Assembly: GCF_003097635.1 (NCBI RefSeq)
Contig: NZ_QCZI01000021.1
Coordinates: forward strand, 1-41,438
Length of the DNA: 41,438 nucleotides
From: Flavobacterium psychrotolerans
Lineage (GTDB): Bacteria > Bacteroidota > Bacteroidia > Flavobacteriales > Flavobacteriaceae
Direction of reading: 5' to 3'
Below the pieces are notes generated by a model. The model saw only the letters and a program-made list of their open reading frames with translations, did not search any database and was not told where the DNA came from. This document shows, piece after piece, positions 32,447-41,050 of this stretch. Made by a program: the position numbers and the translations under genes. Positions within the stretch are counted from its first letter, which is position 1. Each line of letters opens with the position of its first letter.

Positions 32447-33454
32447 ATGAAGGATAAACCTTATCTTATTGCCGAAATTGCTCAAGCCCATGACGGAAGT
32501 TTAGGGATTTTACATTCTTATATTGACGCTGTTGCCAAAACAGGCGTTCAGGCCATTAAGTTTCAAATGCACCTGGCCGAAGCCGAAAGCAGTATTCACG
32601 AACCTTTTCGCATAAAATTTTCGTATGAGGATGAAACCCGTTACGATTATTGGAAAAGGATGGAGTTTACATTAGAGCAGTGGCATGGAATTAAAAAACA
32701 TTGTGATGCCGTGGGATTGGATTTTATTTGTTCCCCTTTCAGTAATTTAGCGGTAGATTGGTTGGAAGAAATAGGGATTTCAAGCTATAAAATTGGTTCC
32801 GGGGAAGTGAATAATATTCTGTTGTTGGAAAAAATTGCCAAAACTGGAAAACCGATTATCATTTCTTCCGGAATGAGCAGTTTTGAAGAATTAGATGAAA
32901 CTGTTGCTTTTTTAGAAAGTAAAAATGCGAATTTTTCCATTTTGCAATGTACAACGGCCTATCCAACAAAGCCAGAGCAGTTTGGATTTAATGTCATTCA
33001 AAAATTAAAAGAAAGATATAATGTTTCAGTCGGTTTTTCAGATCATTCTGCCAAAATAGCAACTGGAATTGCCGCTGTTGCCCTTGGAGCTGAAATTTTA
33101 GAGTTTCATGTGGTTTTTCACAGAGCAATTTTCGGACCCGACGCGATTGCTTCTTTGACTTTAGAAGAAACAAAACAACTCGTTGAATCCGTGAATGCTA
33201 TCTATGAGGCTAAAAAATATCCAATCAATAAAAATAATAATGGGGATTTCAAGGAGCTAAAAGCCATCTTTGAAAAGTCATTAGCCATAAATAAAAATTT
33301 ACCCAAAGGACATAAAATCACTTTTGATGATTTAGAAAGTAAGAAACCAAAAGGATTTGGAATTTCTGCCGCTAAGTTTTCCGAAATTTTAGGGAGGGAA
33401 TTGTCATGCGATAAAAACCAATGGGATTTTTTGAATGAAGACGATTTAGCATGA
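32447..33454 (+). CDS. Nonulosonic acid synthase (NeuB/LegI/PseI family)
   Basis: A 335-residue NeuB-family enzyme. The TIM barrel runs over about residues 1-265: YLIAEIAQAHDGSLG at the start, AIKFQMHLAEAES (about 36-48), FICSPFSN, SSYKIGSGEVNN (about 110-121) and VGFSDHSAKIATGI (about 195-208). The C-terminal SAF (antifreeze-like) domain follows from about 275: INKNLPKGHKITFDDLESK. It condenses phosphoenolpyruvate with a 6-carbon N-acyl sugar to form a 9-carbon sugar acid. The ATG at 32447 is preferred to the TTG three codons upstream. With the NeuC-like and NeuA-like genes downstream this is a full nonulosonate module; the exact product may be legionaminic or neuraminic acid. Confidence 0.88.
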   Translation: MKDKPYLIAEIAQAHDGSLGILHSYIDAVAKTGVQAIKFQMHLAEAESSIHEPFRIKFSYEDETRYDYWKRMEFTLEQWHGIKKHCDAVGLDFICSPFSNLAVDWLEEIGISSYKIGSGEVNNILLLEKIAKTGKPIIISSGMSSFEELDETVAFLESKNANFSILQCTTAYPTKPEQFGFNVIQKLKERYNVSVGFSDHSAKIATGIAAVALGAEILEFHVVFHRAIFGPDAIASLTLEETKQLVESVNAIYEAKKYPINKNNNGDFKELKAIFEKSLAINKNLPKGHKITFDDLESKKPKGFGISAAKFSEILGRELSCDKNQWDFLNEDDLA

Positions 33455-34611
33455 ATGAAACCCGAAAAATAGCTGTAGTTATTACAGCGAGACCCTCTTA
33501 CAGTAGAGTTAAAACCGTTTTAACAGCAATCAAACAACATCCTGAGCTGGAACTGCAATTGATTATTGCGGCTTCTGCCTTGCTTGATAGATACGGAAGT
33601 GCAGTAAACTATATTGAGAAGGATGGTTTTGAAATTGCCGCCAAAGTTTTTAATGTACTGGAAGGCGAAAACTTGACCGCGGCCGCTAAAACAACCGGGA
33701 TAGGGATTCTGGAACTGTCAACCGTTTTTGATAATCTGAAGCCCGATATTGTGGTAACTGTTGCCGATCGATTTGAGACGATGGCAACCGCTATTGCAGC
33801 CTCCTATATGAATATTCCGTTGGCTCACATTCAAGGTGGCGAAGTGACTGGAAACATAGATGAGAAAGTGAGACATGCCATTACCAAACTTTCGGATTAT
33901 CATTTTGTGGCTTCTGAAAATGCTAAAAACAGAGTGATTCAATTAGGAGAAATTCCCGAAATGGTTTTCAATACGGGTTGTCCGTCTATTGATATTGCTA
34001 AAGAAGTGTTGAAAAATGATGGTTTAACATTCAATCCGTATGAAAAATATGGTGGAGTAGGTGCAAAACCTGACTTGGATAAAGGATACATTGTCGTGAT
34101 GCAGCATCCGGTAACCAATGAATATCAGGATTCCCGTAAACATATTGAAGCCACTCTGAGAGCCGTTCAAAAAATTAATTTGCCAACACTTTGGTTTTGG
34201 CCCAATGTTGATGCCGGTGCAGATGGAACTTCGTCCGGGATTCGTTCTTTTAGAGAAAAATATGCCATGGAAAATGTCCATTTTTTTAAAAACATGGAAG
34301 GGGATGATTTCTTGAATCTTTTGAATTCTTCTATTTGCCTAATAGGAAATTCAAGCGTTGGAATTCGCGAATGTGCCTATTTGGGAGTTCCCGTAATCAA
34401 TATTGGTTCGCGACAAAACAGAAGGGAACGAGGTCAAAATGTGGTTGATGTTTCCTATAATGAGAATGAAATAGTAGCTACTTTAAAAAATATATTGATT
34501 AAAATTGAACGGCCAAAATCTGATGTTTATGGTGGAGGAAATGCAGGAGAAAAAATAGCGGCATTACTCCAAAATCTCCCCTTACAATTTCATAAAACGA
34601 TTACCTATTAA
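33451..34611 (+). CDS. Hydrolysing UDP-sugar 2-epimerase (NeuC/LegG family)
   Basis: A 386-residue GT-B-like epimerase. Family marks are VVITARPSYSRVKTVLTAI (about residues 9-27), VTVADRFETMATAIAA (about 101-116), AHIQGGEVTGNIDEKVRHAI (about 125-144) and GNSSVGIRECAYLGVPVINI (about 299-318). The enzyme opens a UDP-sugar to give UDP plus a 2-epimerised free sugar, the substrate of the NeuB-type synthase. Two specificities are possible: UDP-GlcNAc (NeuC) or UDP-diNAcBac (LegG). A complete pglF-pglE-pglD set in the same locus argues for the second. It overlaps the synthase gene by ATGA and the next gene by 1 base. Confidence 0.85.
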   Translation: MNETRKIAVVITARPSYSRVKTVLTAIKQHPELELQLIIAASALLDRYGSAVNYIEKDGFEIAAKVFNVLEGENLTAAAKTTGIGILELSTVFDNLKPDIVVTVADRFETMATAIAASYMNIPLAHIQGGEVTGNIDEKVRHAITKLSDYHFVASENAKNRVIQLGEIPEMVFNTGCPSIDIAKEVLKNDGLTFNPYEKYGGVGAKPDLDKGYIVVMQHPVTNEYQDSRKHIEATLRAVQKINLPTLWFWPNVDAGADGTSSGIRSFREKYAMENVHFFKNMEGDDFLNLLNSSICLIGNSSVGIRECAYLGVPVINIGSRQNRRERGQNVVDVSYNENEIVATLKNILIKIERPKSDVYGGGNAGEKIAALLQNLPLQFHKTITY

Positions 34612-35309
34612 TGAGAGTTTTAGGTTTAATACCAGCAAGGGGTGGTTCAAAGGGCGTTCCCAAGAAAAACATCAAAATTTTGGGAGACAAACCTTTAATC
34701 TCTTATTCTATAGAAAGCGCAAGACAATCAAAAGGAATTCAAAGGACGGTAGTTTCCACCGATAATGATGAAGTTTATTCGGTTGCCGAGAATTTAGGGC
34801 TAAAACCACCTTTTAAAAGGCCGGAAAATCTGGCCCAGGACACATCCACTTCTTTGCAAGTGATTCAGCACGCCTTGGATTTTTTTGAAAAACAAAATAT
34901 TTTTTTTGATGCCGTTTGTTTATTGCAGCCAACGAGTCCTTTTAGGGAAATTGGTTTTATTGATTTGGCAATCGATAAATTTATTGCGAGTAATGCGGAC
35001 TGTCTAGTAAGCGTTTTGCCCGTTCCGCATGAATATAATCCGCACTGGACATTTGAAGAAAATGGAAAGGGACTTTTAAAAATTGCCACGGGAGAAGATA
35101 TTATTATTTCCAGAAGGCAAGATTTGCCAAAGGCATTTCACAGGGACGGTTCCATTTATATTACCAAAACAGAAGTTATAAAAAGCGGAAGCCTTTACGG
35201 AAAATCTATTGCTTATATAGAGAGTAATCCTGATTTATACGTGAATATTGATACCATGGAAGACTGGGAAAAGGCAGAGCAATTAGTGAAAAACATAATA
35301 CATTTTTAA
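34611..35309 (+). CDS. CMP-nonulosonate cytidylyltransferase (NeuA/LegF/PseF family)
   Basis: A 232-residue nucleotidyltransferase. The N-terminal LGLIPARGGSKGVPKKNIK is the signature of CMP-sialate synthetases (Arg9, Gly-Gly-Ser-Lys). LLQPTSPFREIGFID (about 103-117) and HRDGSIYITKTE (about 180-191) are further conserved segments. It activates the acid made by the NeuB-type gene with CTP. It starts on the last base of the epimerase gene, and its stop is one base before the AsnB-type gene, so the four genes form one unit. The product would be CMP-legionaminic acid if the LegG assignment is right. Confidence 0.88.
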   Translation: MRVLGLIPARGGSKGVPKKNIKILGDKPLISYSIESARQSKGIQRTVVSTDNDEVYSVAENLGLKPPFKRPENLAQDTSTSLQVIQHALDFFEKQNIFFDAVCLLQPTSPFREIGFIDLAIDKFIASNADCLVSVLPVPHEYNPHWTFEENGKGLLKIATGEDIIISRRQDLPKAFHRDGSIYITKTEVIKSGSLYGKSIAYIESNPDLYVNIDTMEDWEKAEQLVKNIIHF

Positions 35310-35310
35310 G

Positions 35311-37005
35311 ATGTGTGGAATTGCAGGGATTTTAGGATTCAAGGCGAACAAGGCGAACATTTTAGGAATGTTGGAAACGCAAAAACATCGCGGTCCAGAT
35401 TTTATGGATTTCTACAATGAAGAACATAAAATAACACTTGGTCACAACAGGCTGAGCATTATTGATTTGTCAAGTGATGCCAACCAGCCTTTCCTTAGCG
35501 ATTGCAAAAATTACATTCTGGTTTTTAATGGTGAAATTTATAATTATCTGGAATTAAAACAAGAGCTTCAATCGAAATACACTTTCCGGACCCATTCAGA
35601 TACTGAGGTTTTAATGAATGCCTACATTGAATGGGGCGAAGGTTGCTTGAACAGATTTAATGGGATGTTTTCTTTCGCAATTTGGAATAAAAAAGAGAAT
35701 CTGTTTTTTGCAGCAAGAGACCGATTTGGTGTTAAACCTTTTTATTATTTTTTCGACAATTCCAATTTCTTTTTTGCTTCCGAAATAAGCACACTCTGGT
35801 CAGCAGGGATTCCTAAAATCCCCAATGATAAAGTTTGGCTGAATTATTTTTCTGACGGAAGTTACGGCACGCCGGAGGAAACTTTTTGGGAAAACATTCA
35901 TCAACTGCCCGGAGGACATTTTTTGACTTTGAAGAATAATTCCCTGCAAATAAAAAAATGGTATTTCTTTGAAGACAGGGTTTCGAAATTAACCAATTCT
36001 TTCGAAGAAAACGAAGAAGAATATATTACCAATTTACTTTTAAAATCCATAAATTTAAGGTTTAGAGCCGATGTTCCTGTGGGTTTTAATTTGAGCGGAG
36101 GTCTGGATTCCAGTACGCTTTTAGCATTAATCGACCAACAAAACATAGACAAATCAACAGTTGAGGCTTTTACTTTTGTTACCAATGATGAAAGATACGA
36201 TGAACTCATTTGGGTAAAATCAATGCTTGAGGACAGACCGTACAAGTTAAATGTTTGTGAGCTCAAGCCTCAGGAAGTTCCAAAATTGGCTTTGAAAATA
36301 GCAAAAAATCAATCGGAGCCTTACGGCGGAATTCCAACTATTGCCTATTCCAAGATTTTTAAAACTGCCAGTCAAAAAGGGGTAAAAGTGTTGTTAGATG
36401 GTCAAGGTTCTGATGAAGCTTGGGCTGGTTATGATTATTATGTAAATAATTCACAGAATATAATTCAAGGGATAACTGTATCGCCTTTTAAAACAAATGT
36501 TTTGGACGGTGGTTTTTTCAAAAATTACAGTAAAACTTTTTACGGCAAACCTTTTGAAGATGATTTGTTAAACTTGCAATATCGAGATTTGTTTTACACC
36601 AAAATCCCTAGAGCTTTGCGCTTTAATGACAGGGTTTCCATGCTTTACGGAACGGAATTAAGAGAACCTTTTTTAGACTACGAATTGGTAGAATATGTTT
36701 TTAGCCGTCCTAAAAATTTTAAGATTAAAAATGGAGTTCAAAAATGGATGCTCAGAAAAATTGCTGAAAAATTTTTAAAAAAAGATATCGTTTTGGCTCC
36801 TAAACGACCATTACAAACTCCGCAAAGGGAGTGGTTATCCCACGATTTAAAAGATTGGGTTGCCTCTGAAATTGAAATTTTGAAAAACAACAGTTGGTTT
36901 GACAAAAAAGAACTTCAATTGGAGTTGGATTTGTTTTTTAAAGGAAATAATCAAAGTAGTTTTCATATTTGGCAGTGGATAAACACGGCACAATTGTTTA
37001 AATAA
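35311..37005 (+). CDS. AsnB-type glutamine-dependent amidotransferase
   Basis: A 564-residue protein with Cys2 as the glutaminase nucleophile (start MCGIAGILGF). The glutaminase domain spans about 1-190, with GHNRLSIIDLSSDANQPF and FNGEIYNYLE. The ATP pyrophosphatase loop is NLSGGLDSSTL (about 260-270). It is shorter than the usual biosynthetic asparagine synthetase by several tens of residues. In polysaccharide loci such proteins, for example WbpS, turn sugar carboxyl groups into amides. Placed directly after the CMP-nonulosonate gene (1-base gap), it could amidate a uronic or nonulosonic acid. A housekeeping asparagine synthetase role is possible but less likely here. Confidence 0.85.
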   Translation: MCGIAGILGFKANKANILGMLETQKHRGPDFMDFYNEEHKITLGHNRLSIIDLSSDANQPFLSDCKNYILVFNGEIYNYLELKQELQSKYTFRTHSDTEVLMNAYIEWGEGCLNRFNGMFSFAIWNKKENLFFAARDRFGVKPFYYFFDNSNFFFASEISTLWSAGIPKIPNDKVWLNYFSDGSYGTPEETFWENIHQLPGGHFLTLKNNSLQIKKWYFFEDRVSKLTNSFEENEEEYITNLLLKSINLRFRADVPVGFNLSGGLDSSTLLALIDQQNIDKSTVEAFTFVTNDERYDELIWVKSMLEDRPYKLNVCELKPQEVPKLALKIAKNQSEPYGGIPTIAYSKIFKTASQKGVKVLLDGQGSDEAWAGYDYYVNNSQNIIQGITVSPFKTNVLDGGFFKNYSKTFYGKPFEDDLLNLQYRDLFYTKIPRALRFNDRVSMLYGTELREPFLDYELVEYVFSRPKNFKIKNGVQKWMLRKIAEKFLKKDIVLAPKRPLQTPQREWLSHDLKDWVASEIEILKNNSWFDKKELQLELDLFFKGNNQSSFHIWQWINTAQLFK

Positions 37006-37014
37006 AAGAAAAAA

Positions 37015-37887
37015 ATGCAAAAAATAACTAATTTACATCGTTTAAATTTTTCCAATAGCTTTTTGATTTTAGGCTATCTGTTGAAAAGAGTATTAAAACT
37101 TAAAACAACTCTTAATGAAAGAATTACAAACGACTATTACTTTCATCTTATCAGTTATGATGGGTTTTTAAAAGAAGAAACGAATCAGTATTTTACTTCA
37201 TTTTATCCAAAATGGAAAGCCAAGATTAAAACCCGAAGAAGACCTTCCAGTGATTTGGATGTTTTTGGACAAATTTTCAAACATGAAGAATATCTTCCTG
37301 TAGTTAAGGTGTTTAAAGTCAATTTTCCAGACCAGAAACCTTTAAATTTTTTTGATGCAGGAGGTAATATTGGGCTGACGTCTCTCTATTTTTCTCGTTT
37401 TTTTGACGATGCCACATTTATTTGTATCGAACCAGATGAGTCGAATTTTAGGACATTGAGCTATAATTTAGAAACTAATTCCGTATCGAACGTGAACAAA
37501 ATTAAGGCTGGAGTCTGGAGTAAAAACACCCATTTAAAACTTATTAACGATTTTAGAGGCCAAAATGATTGGACTTATAGAGTCGAAGAAACGAACGAAG
37601 AAACAGGTTTGCAAGCGTTCTCCATTCCCTATTTATTAGAAAAATTTCAATGGAATACAATTGATATTTTGAAAATTGACATAGAAGGTTCCGAAAAAGA
37701 AATTTTCATGAACCCCAATTCCGACATTTCTTTTTTAACTTTTACCAAATGTATAGCTATAGAAATTCACGATGAGTTTAATTGCAGACAAGCTATTTAT
37801 GAGGTGTTGGAAAAATACGGTTTTACCTTCTTTAATTCTGGAGAATTGACCATAGGAATAAATCAAAATTTGATTCAGAAAAAATAG
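37015..37887 (+). CDS. FkbM family methyltransferase
   Basis: A 290-residue FkbM-type methyltransferase. The SAM-binding motif I is FFDAGGNIGLTSLYFS (about residues 112-127), with CIEPDESNFRTLSYNL (about 138-153) next. DILKIDIEGSEKEIF (about 217-231) is the diagnostic later motif. Members methylate hydroxyl groups of sugars and polyketides. It follows the AsnB-type gene after 9 bases and precedes the acyltransferase after 2 bases. It could O-methylate the sugar next to the nonulosonic acid. The N-terminal 100 residues have no recognised motif. The catalytic fold is well supported; the acceptor is unknown. Confidence 0.87.
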   Translation: MQKITNLHRLNFSNSFLILGYLLKRVLKLKTTLNERITNDYYFHLISYDGFLKEETNQYFTSFYPKWKAKIKTRRRPSSDLDVFGQIFKHEEYLPVVKVFKVNFPDQKPLNFFDAGGNIGLTSLYFSRFFDDATFICIEPDESNFRTLSYNLETNSVSNVNKIKAGVWSKNTHLKLINDFRGQNDWTYRVEETNEETGLQAFSIPYLLEKFQWNTIDILKIDIEGSEKEIFMNPNSDISFLTFTKCIAIEIHDEFNCRQAIYEVLEKYGFTFFNSGELTIGINQNLIQKK

Positions 37888-37889
37888 AT

Positions 37890-38984
37890 ATGCAACAAAT
37901 TCAGCGATTGAGAGAGCTTGATTTCCTGAGAGGAATTGCCATTATTTTGGTGCTATTCCGTCATCAATTGTTGTTTCCTTTTCTGGAAACGATGGGTTGG
38001 ATTGGAGTTGATTTGTTTTTTGTTCTTAGTGGGTTTTTAGTTTCAGGATTATTATTCAAAGAGTACCATAAATTCGGTTCTATTAAACCTAAATTATTTT
38101 TAATTCGAAGGGGATTTAAAATTTATCCTATTTACTATCTAACCTACATTGGTTATATGTTACCAAGAATTTTACAGCATAAATTACAATGGAATAAAGT
38201 TTTTTTTGATGTTTTTTTTATTCAGAATTACGCATTAGGATGGGGATATGCATATCCGGCAAGCTGGTCATTGGCAGTAGAGGAGCATTTTTATTTTGGT
38301 TTGGCTTTGCTACTTTGGCTTATCTTCAATAAAAAAATAATTCGGTTTGATGATATTAATAATGGCAACATTTTTTCGGCATTTGAAAAACTGTTATTTG
38401 CTGTTTTGATTTTTGTTTTTTTAATTCGTATCCTTTCTAATATTGAATTTCCTGATGAGGCGGCAAGAAATACAACGATGTCACATCTTAGAATAGATTC
38501 TCTTTTGGCCGGCGTTTTGATTTCCTATTGGTATTATTTCAAAAAAGAAAAACTGGTTGGGATTTATACGAAATTCCGTAAACCATCTTTGTTGCTCGCT
38601 TTTTCATTGCTTGCTTTCACACCATTTATTGAACCGGTTCCTTCTTTTTTTGTGCAAACGATTGGTTTTACAATGCTTTATATTGCTTTTGGAATACTGC
38701 TGATTCATTTTCTTTTGGACTCCAATATCAATGTTAAAATCAACCGATTTTTTTCTTCATACGTAGTTAATTGTATTTCAAAAATCGGATTTTGTTCCTA
38801 TTCCATCTATGTCATTCATTCCTTTGTTATATATGTGGTAGGCTTTTTACCCATTAAAAATCATTATGTTACCTTTGTTTTGGTTTTTTTAATTTCTATC
38901 ATAGGAGGATTTATAATGACCTATAAAATTGAAAAATATTTTTTAGGTTATCGGGATAAATATTTTCCCAGCAGGGCTCTTTAA
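37890..38984 (+). CDS. Acyltransferase 3 family protein (OafA/YrhL-like)
   Basis: A 364-residue membrane protein with about ten helices. RELDFLRGIAIILVLFRHQL (residues 7-26) has the acyltransferase-3 Arg and His, and GVDLFFVLSGFLVSGLLFKE follows. ASWSLAVEEHFYFGLALLL (about 126-144) and RIDSLLAGVLISYW (about 201-214) are the other family blocks. Such enzymes O-acetylate or otherwise acylate sugars in the periplasm. It is the second acylation system of the locus, beside the MBOAT/SGNH set at the start. No SGNH domain is fused here. It could use acyl groups other than acetyl. Confidence 0.88.
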   Translation: MQQIQRLRELDFLRGIAIILVLFRHQLLFPFLETMGWIGVDLFFVLSGFLVSGLLFKEYHKFGSIKPKLFLIRRGFKIYPIYYLTYIGYMLPRILQHKLQWNKVFFDVFFIQNYALGWGYAYPASWSLAVEEHFYFGLALLLWLIFNKKIIRFDDINNGNIFSAFEKLLFAVLIFVFLIRILSNIEFPDEAARNTTMSHLRIDSLLAGVLISYWYYFKKEKLVGIYTKFRKPSLLLAFSLLAFTPFIEPVPSFFVQTIGFTMLYIAFGILLIHFLLDSNINVKINRFFSSYVVNCISKIGFCSYSIYVIHSFVIYVVGFLPIKNHYVTFVLVFLISIIGGFIMTYKIEKYFLGYRDKYFPSRAL

Positions 38985-39080
38985 AATTACCAAAATTAAA
39001 GACTAGAATTTTAAGATCCCAAAATACACACTTTAATTAAATTTCATGATTTTAGTTAAATTAAAAACAAAGCATCAATA

Positions 39081-40802
39081 ATGAAGAATTTTTCTCAATT
39101 AAAGAAGAATTTAAAAAAAGATTTTTCTGGTTTAAAGGCCATCAAAGTTGCGATTTTGGGCGATACCGCCACGCAGTTCCTAACGCAGACATTGCGGGGG
39201 TTGGGTTATGATAACGGTTTCAATCTCGAAATATGGGAAGCCGATTTCAATCAAATCGAGCGTCAAGTTTATGATCTTTCTTCTGAATTGTATGAATTCA
39301 CACCAGAAATTGTCATCGTGTTTCAATCGTCCCACAAGTTATTAGGGAAATACAACAAAATTAAACCAGCCCAACATGTATTGTTTGCGTCAACTGAATT
39401 GGAAGCGATAGAAAACATCTATTCCAATTTAACCAACAATCTCAATGCCAAAGTAATTTATTACAATTATACCGAAATTGACGATTCCATTTTTGGGAAT
39501 TATGCCAATAAAACTGAATCTTCTTTTTTGTTTCAATTGCGAAAACTCAATTACGAATTAATGACATTGGCGTCAAAAAAACCGAATTTGTATTTGTGTG
39601 ACCTTTCATCCATTCAAAACCAAGTAGGAAAATCCAATTTCTTTCAAACGTCAGTTTATATCAATACAGAAATGGTTCTGAGTATTGATGTTTTGCCCAA
39701 AGTAGCCACCAAAACAATCGATTTAATAAACACCTTAAACGGCAAGTTTAAAAAGTGTATTATCCTAGATTTAGACAATACCACCTGGGGCGGCATCATT
39801 GGCGATGACGGCATGGAAAATATCCAAATAGGCAGTTTGGGAATTGGGAAAGCTTTTTCCGAGTTTCAATATTGGATAAAAAAATTGAAAAATAGAGGAA
39901 TCATAGTGGCCGTTTGTAGCAAGAATACCGAATCAGTCGCCAAAGAGCCTTTTGAAAAACATCCCGATATGGTTTTGAAAATGGATGACATTTCCGTTTT
40001 TGTTGCCAATTGGGAAAACAAGGCCGACAATATCCGGCAAATACAAAGTATTTTAAATATCGGTTTTGACTCGATGGTATTTTTAGACGACAATCCTTTC
40101 GAGAGAAATATCGTCAGAGAAAACATTCCCGAGATTTGTGTTCCCGAATTGCCCGAAGATCCAGCAGATTATTTGGAATATCTATATACTTTGAATCTTT
40201 TTGAAACCGTTTCATTTTCCAATGAAGATGCTGAAAGAACCAAACAATACCAAATAGAAGCACAAAGAGCCACAATTCAACAAAAATTCACGAATGAAGA
40301 TGATTTTTTGAAGAGCCTGAACATGCTTTCCTTGGTTGAACCGTTCAATAAATTCAATGCTCCAAGAGTGGCGCAGTTATCCCAACGTTCCAATCAATTT
40401 AATCTTAGAACTATCCGTTATACAGATGCCGATATTGATAGGCTTGTAGTATCCGATGATTATTTTACTTTTGCCTTTACGCTTGAAGATAAATTTGGGG
40501 ACAACGGATTAATCTGCGTGGTAATTTTACAACAAGAAAACAGCGAGACTTTATTTATAGACACCTGGTTTATGAGTTGCAGGGTATTGAAACGCGGAAT
40601 GGAAAATTTTGTGCTCAATACCATTTCAAGTTTTGCCAAAGAAAATGGATATACTCGATTAAAAGGGGAATATTTGCCCACTGCCAAAAACGAAATGGTA
40701 AAAGAGCATTATCCTAATTTAGGGTTTGAAAAAAACAACACCCATTGGGAATTGAATATTGAAAATCACAAAAGAAGAAAAAGTTTTATAAACAGCAAAT
40801 AA
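39081..40802 (+). CDS. FkbH-like HAD-IIIC family protein
   Basis: A 573-residue three-part protein. The N-terminal part (about 1-215) has the SGNH-like beginning IKVAILGDTATQFLTQTLR. The HAD domain has CIILDLDNTTWGGIIGDDG, with Asp230 and Asp232, and SMVFLDDNPFERNIV (about 332-346). The C-terminal part (about 430-565) resembles a GNAT domain: FIDTWFMSCRVLKRGMENFV. FkbH-like proteins load a 3-carbon glyceryl unit on an acyl carrier protein in polyketide pathways, and occur widely with carrier proteins in other loci. Here the ACP gene follows after 5 bases. The glyceryl-ACP role is by analogy; a glycan-linked acyl group is a plausible end point. Confidence 0.86.
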   Translation: MKNFSQLKKNLKKDFSGLKAIKVAILGDTATQFLTQTLRGLGYDNGFNLEIWEADFNQIERQVYDLSSELYEFTPEIVIVFQSSHKLLGKYNKIKPAQHVLFASTELEAIENIYSNLTNNLNAKVIYYNYTEIDDSIFGNYANKTESSFLFQLRKLNYELMTLASKKPNLYLCDLSSIQNQVGKSNFFQTSVYINTEMVLSIDVLPKVATKTIDLINTLNGKFKKCIILDLDNTTWGGIIGDDGMENIQIGSLGIGKAFSEFQYWIKKLKNRGIIVAVCSKNTESVAKEPFEKHPDMVLKMDDISVFVANWENKADNIRQIQSILNIGFDSMVFLDDNPFERNIVRENIPEICVPELPEDPADYLEYLYTLNLFETVSFSNEDAERTKQYQIEAQRATIQQKFTNEDDFLKSLNMLSLVEPFNKFNAPRVAQLSQRSNQFNLRTIRYTDADIDRLVVSDDYFTFAFTLEDKFGDNGLICVVILQQENSETLFIDTWFMSCRVLKRGMENFVLNTISSFAKENGYTRLKGEYLPTAKNEMVKEHYPNLGFEKNNTHWELNIENHKRRKSFINSK

Positions 40803-40807
40803 GGATT

Positions 40808-41050
40808 ATGGAAAGAAATGAAATTTTAAAGCAAGTAAATGCAATATTTATAGACACCCTTGATGACGATGATGTGGTGATTGAGGAAATAACAACCGCA
40901 AATGATGTCGAAGAATGGGACTCGTTAACGCACATACAATTAGTTGTGGCCATCGAAAAACATTTTAAAATAAGGTTCACTTCCAAAGAAATCCAAAGTT
41001 GGAATAATGTAGGGGAAATGTTGAATTGTATTCAAGAAAAAGGAATATGA
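40808..41050 (+). CDS. Acyl carrier protein
   Basis: An 80-residue carrier protein. The phosphopantetheine site is EEWDSLTHIQL, with Ser39. The acidic N-terminal half (DTLDDDDVVIEEI) and a helix at VVAIEKHFKIRF are typical. It would carry the acyl or glyceryl group for the FkbH-like protein upstream and the MaoC-like enzyme downstream. It lacks the usual GADSLD context of fatty-acid-synthesis ACP, and so is a dedicated pathway carrier. It overlaps the MaoC-like gene by ATGA. An AAGG sequence lies four bases upstream of the ATG at 40808. Confidence 0.92.
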   Translation: MERNEILKQVNAIFIDTLDDDDVVIEEITTANDVEEWDSLTHIQLVVAIEKHFKIRFTSKEIQSWNNVGEMLNCIQEKGI

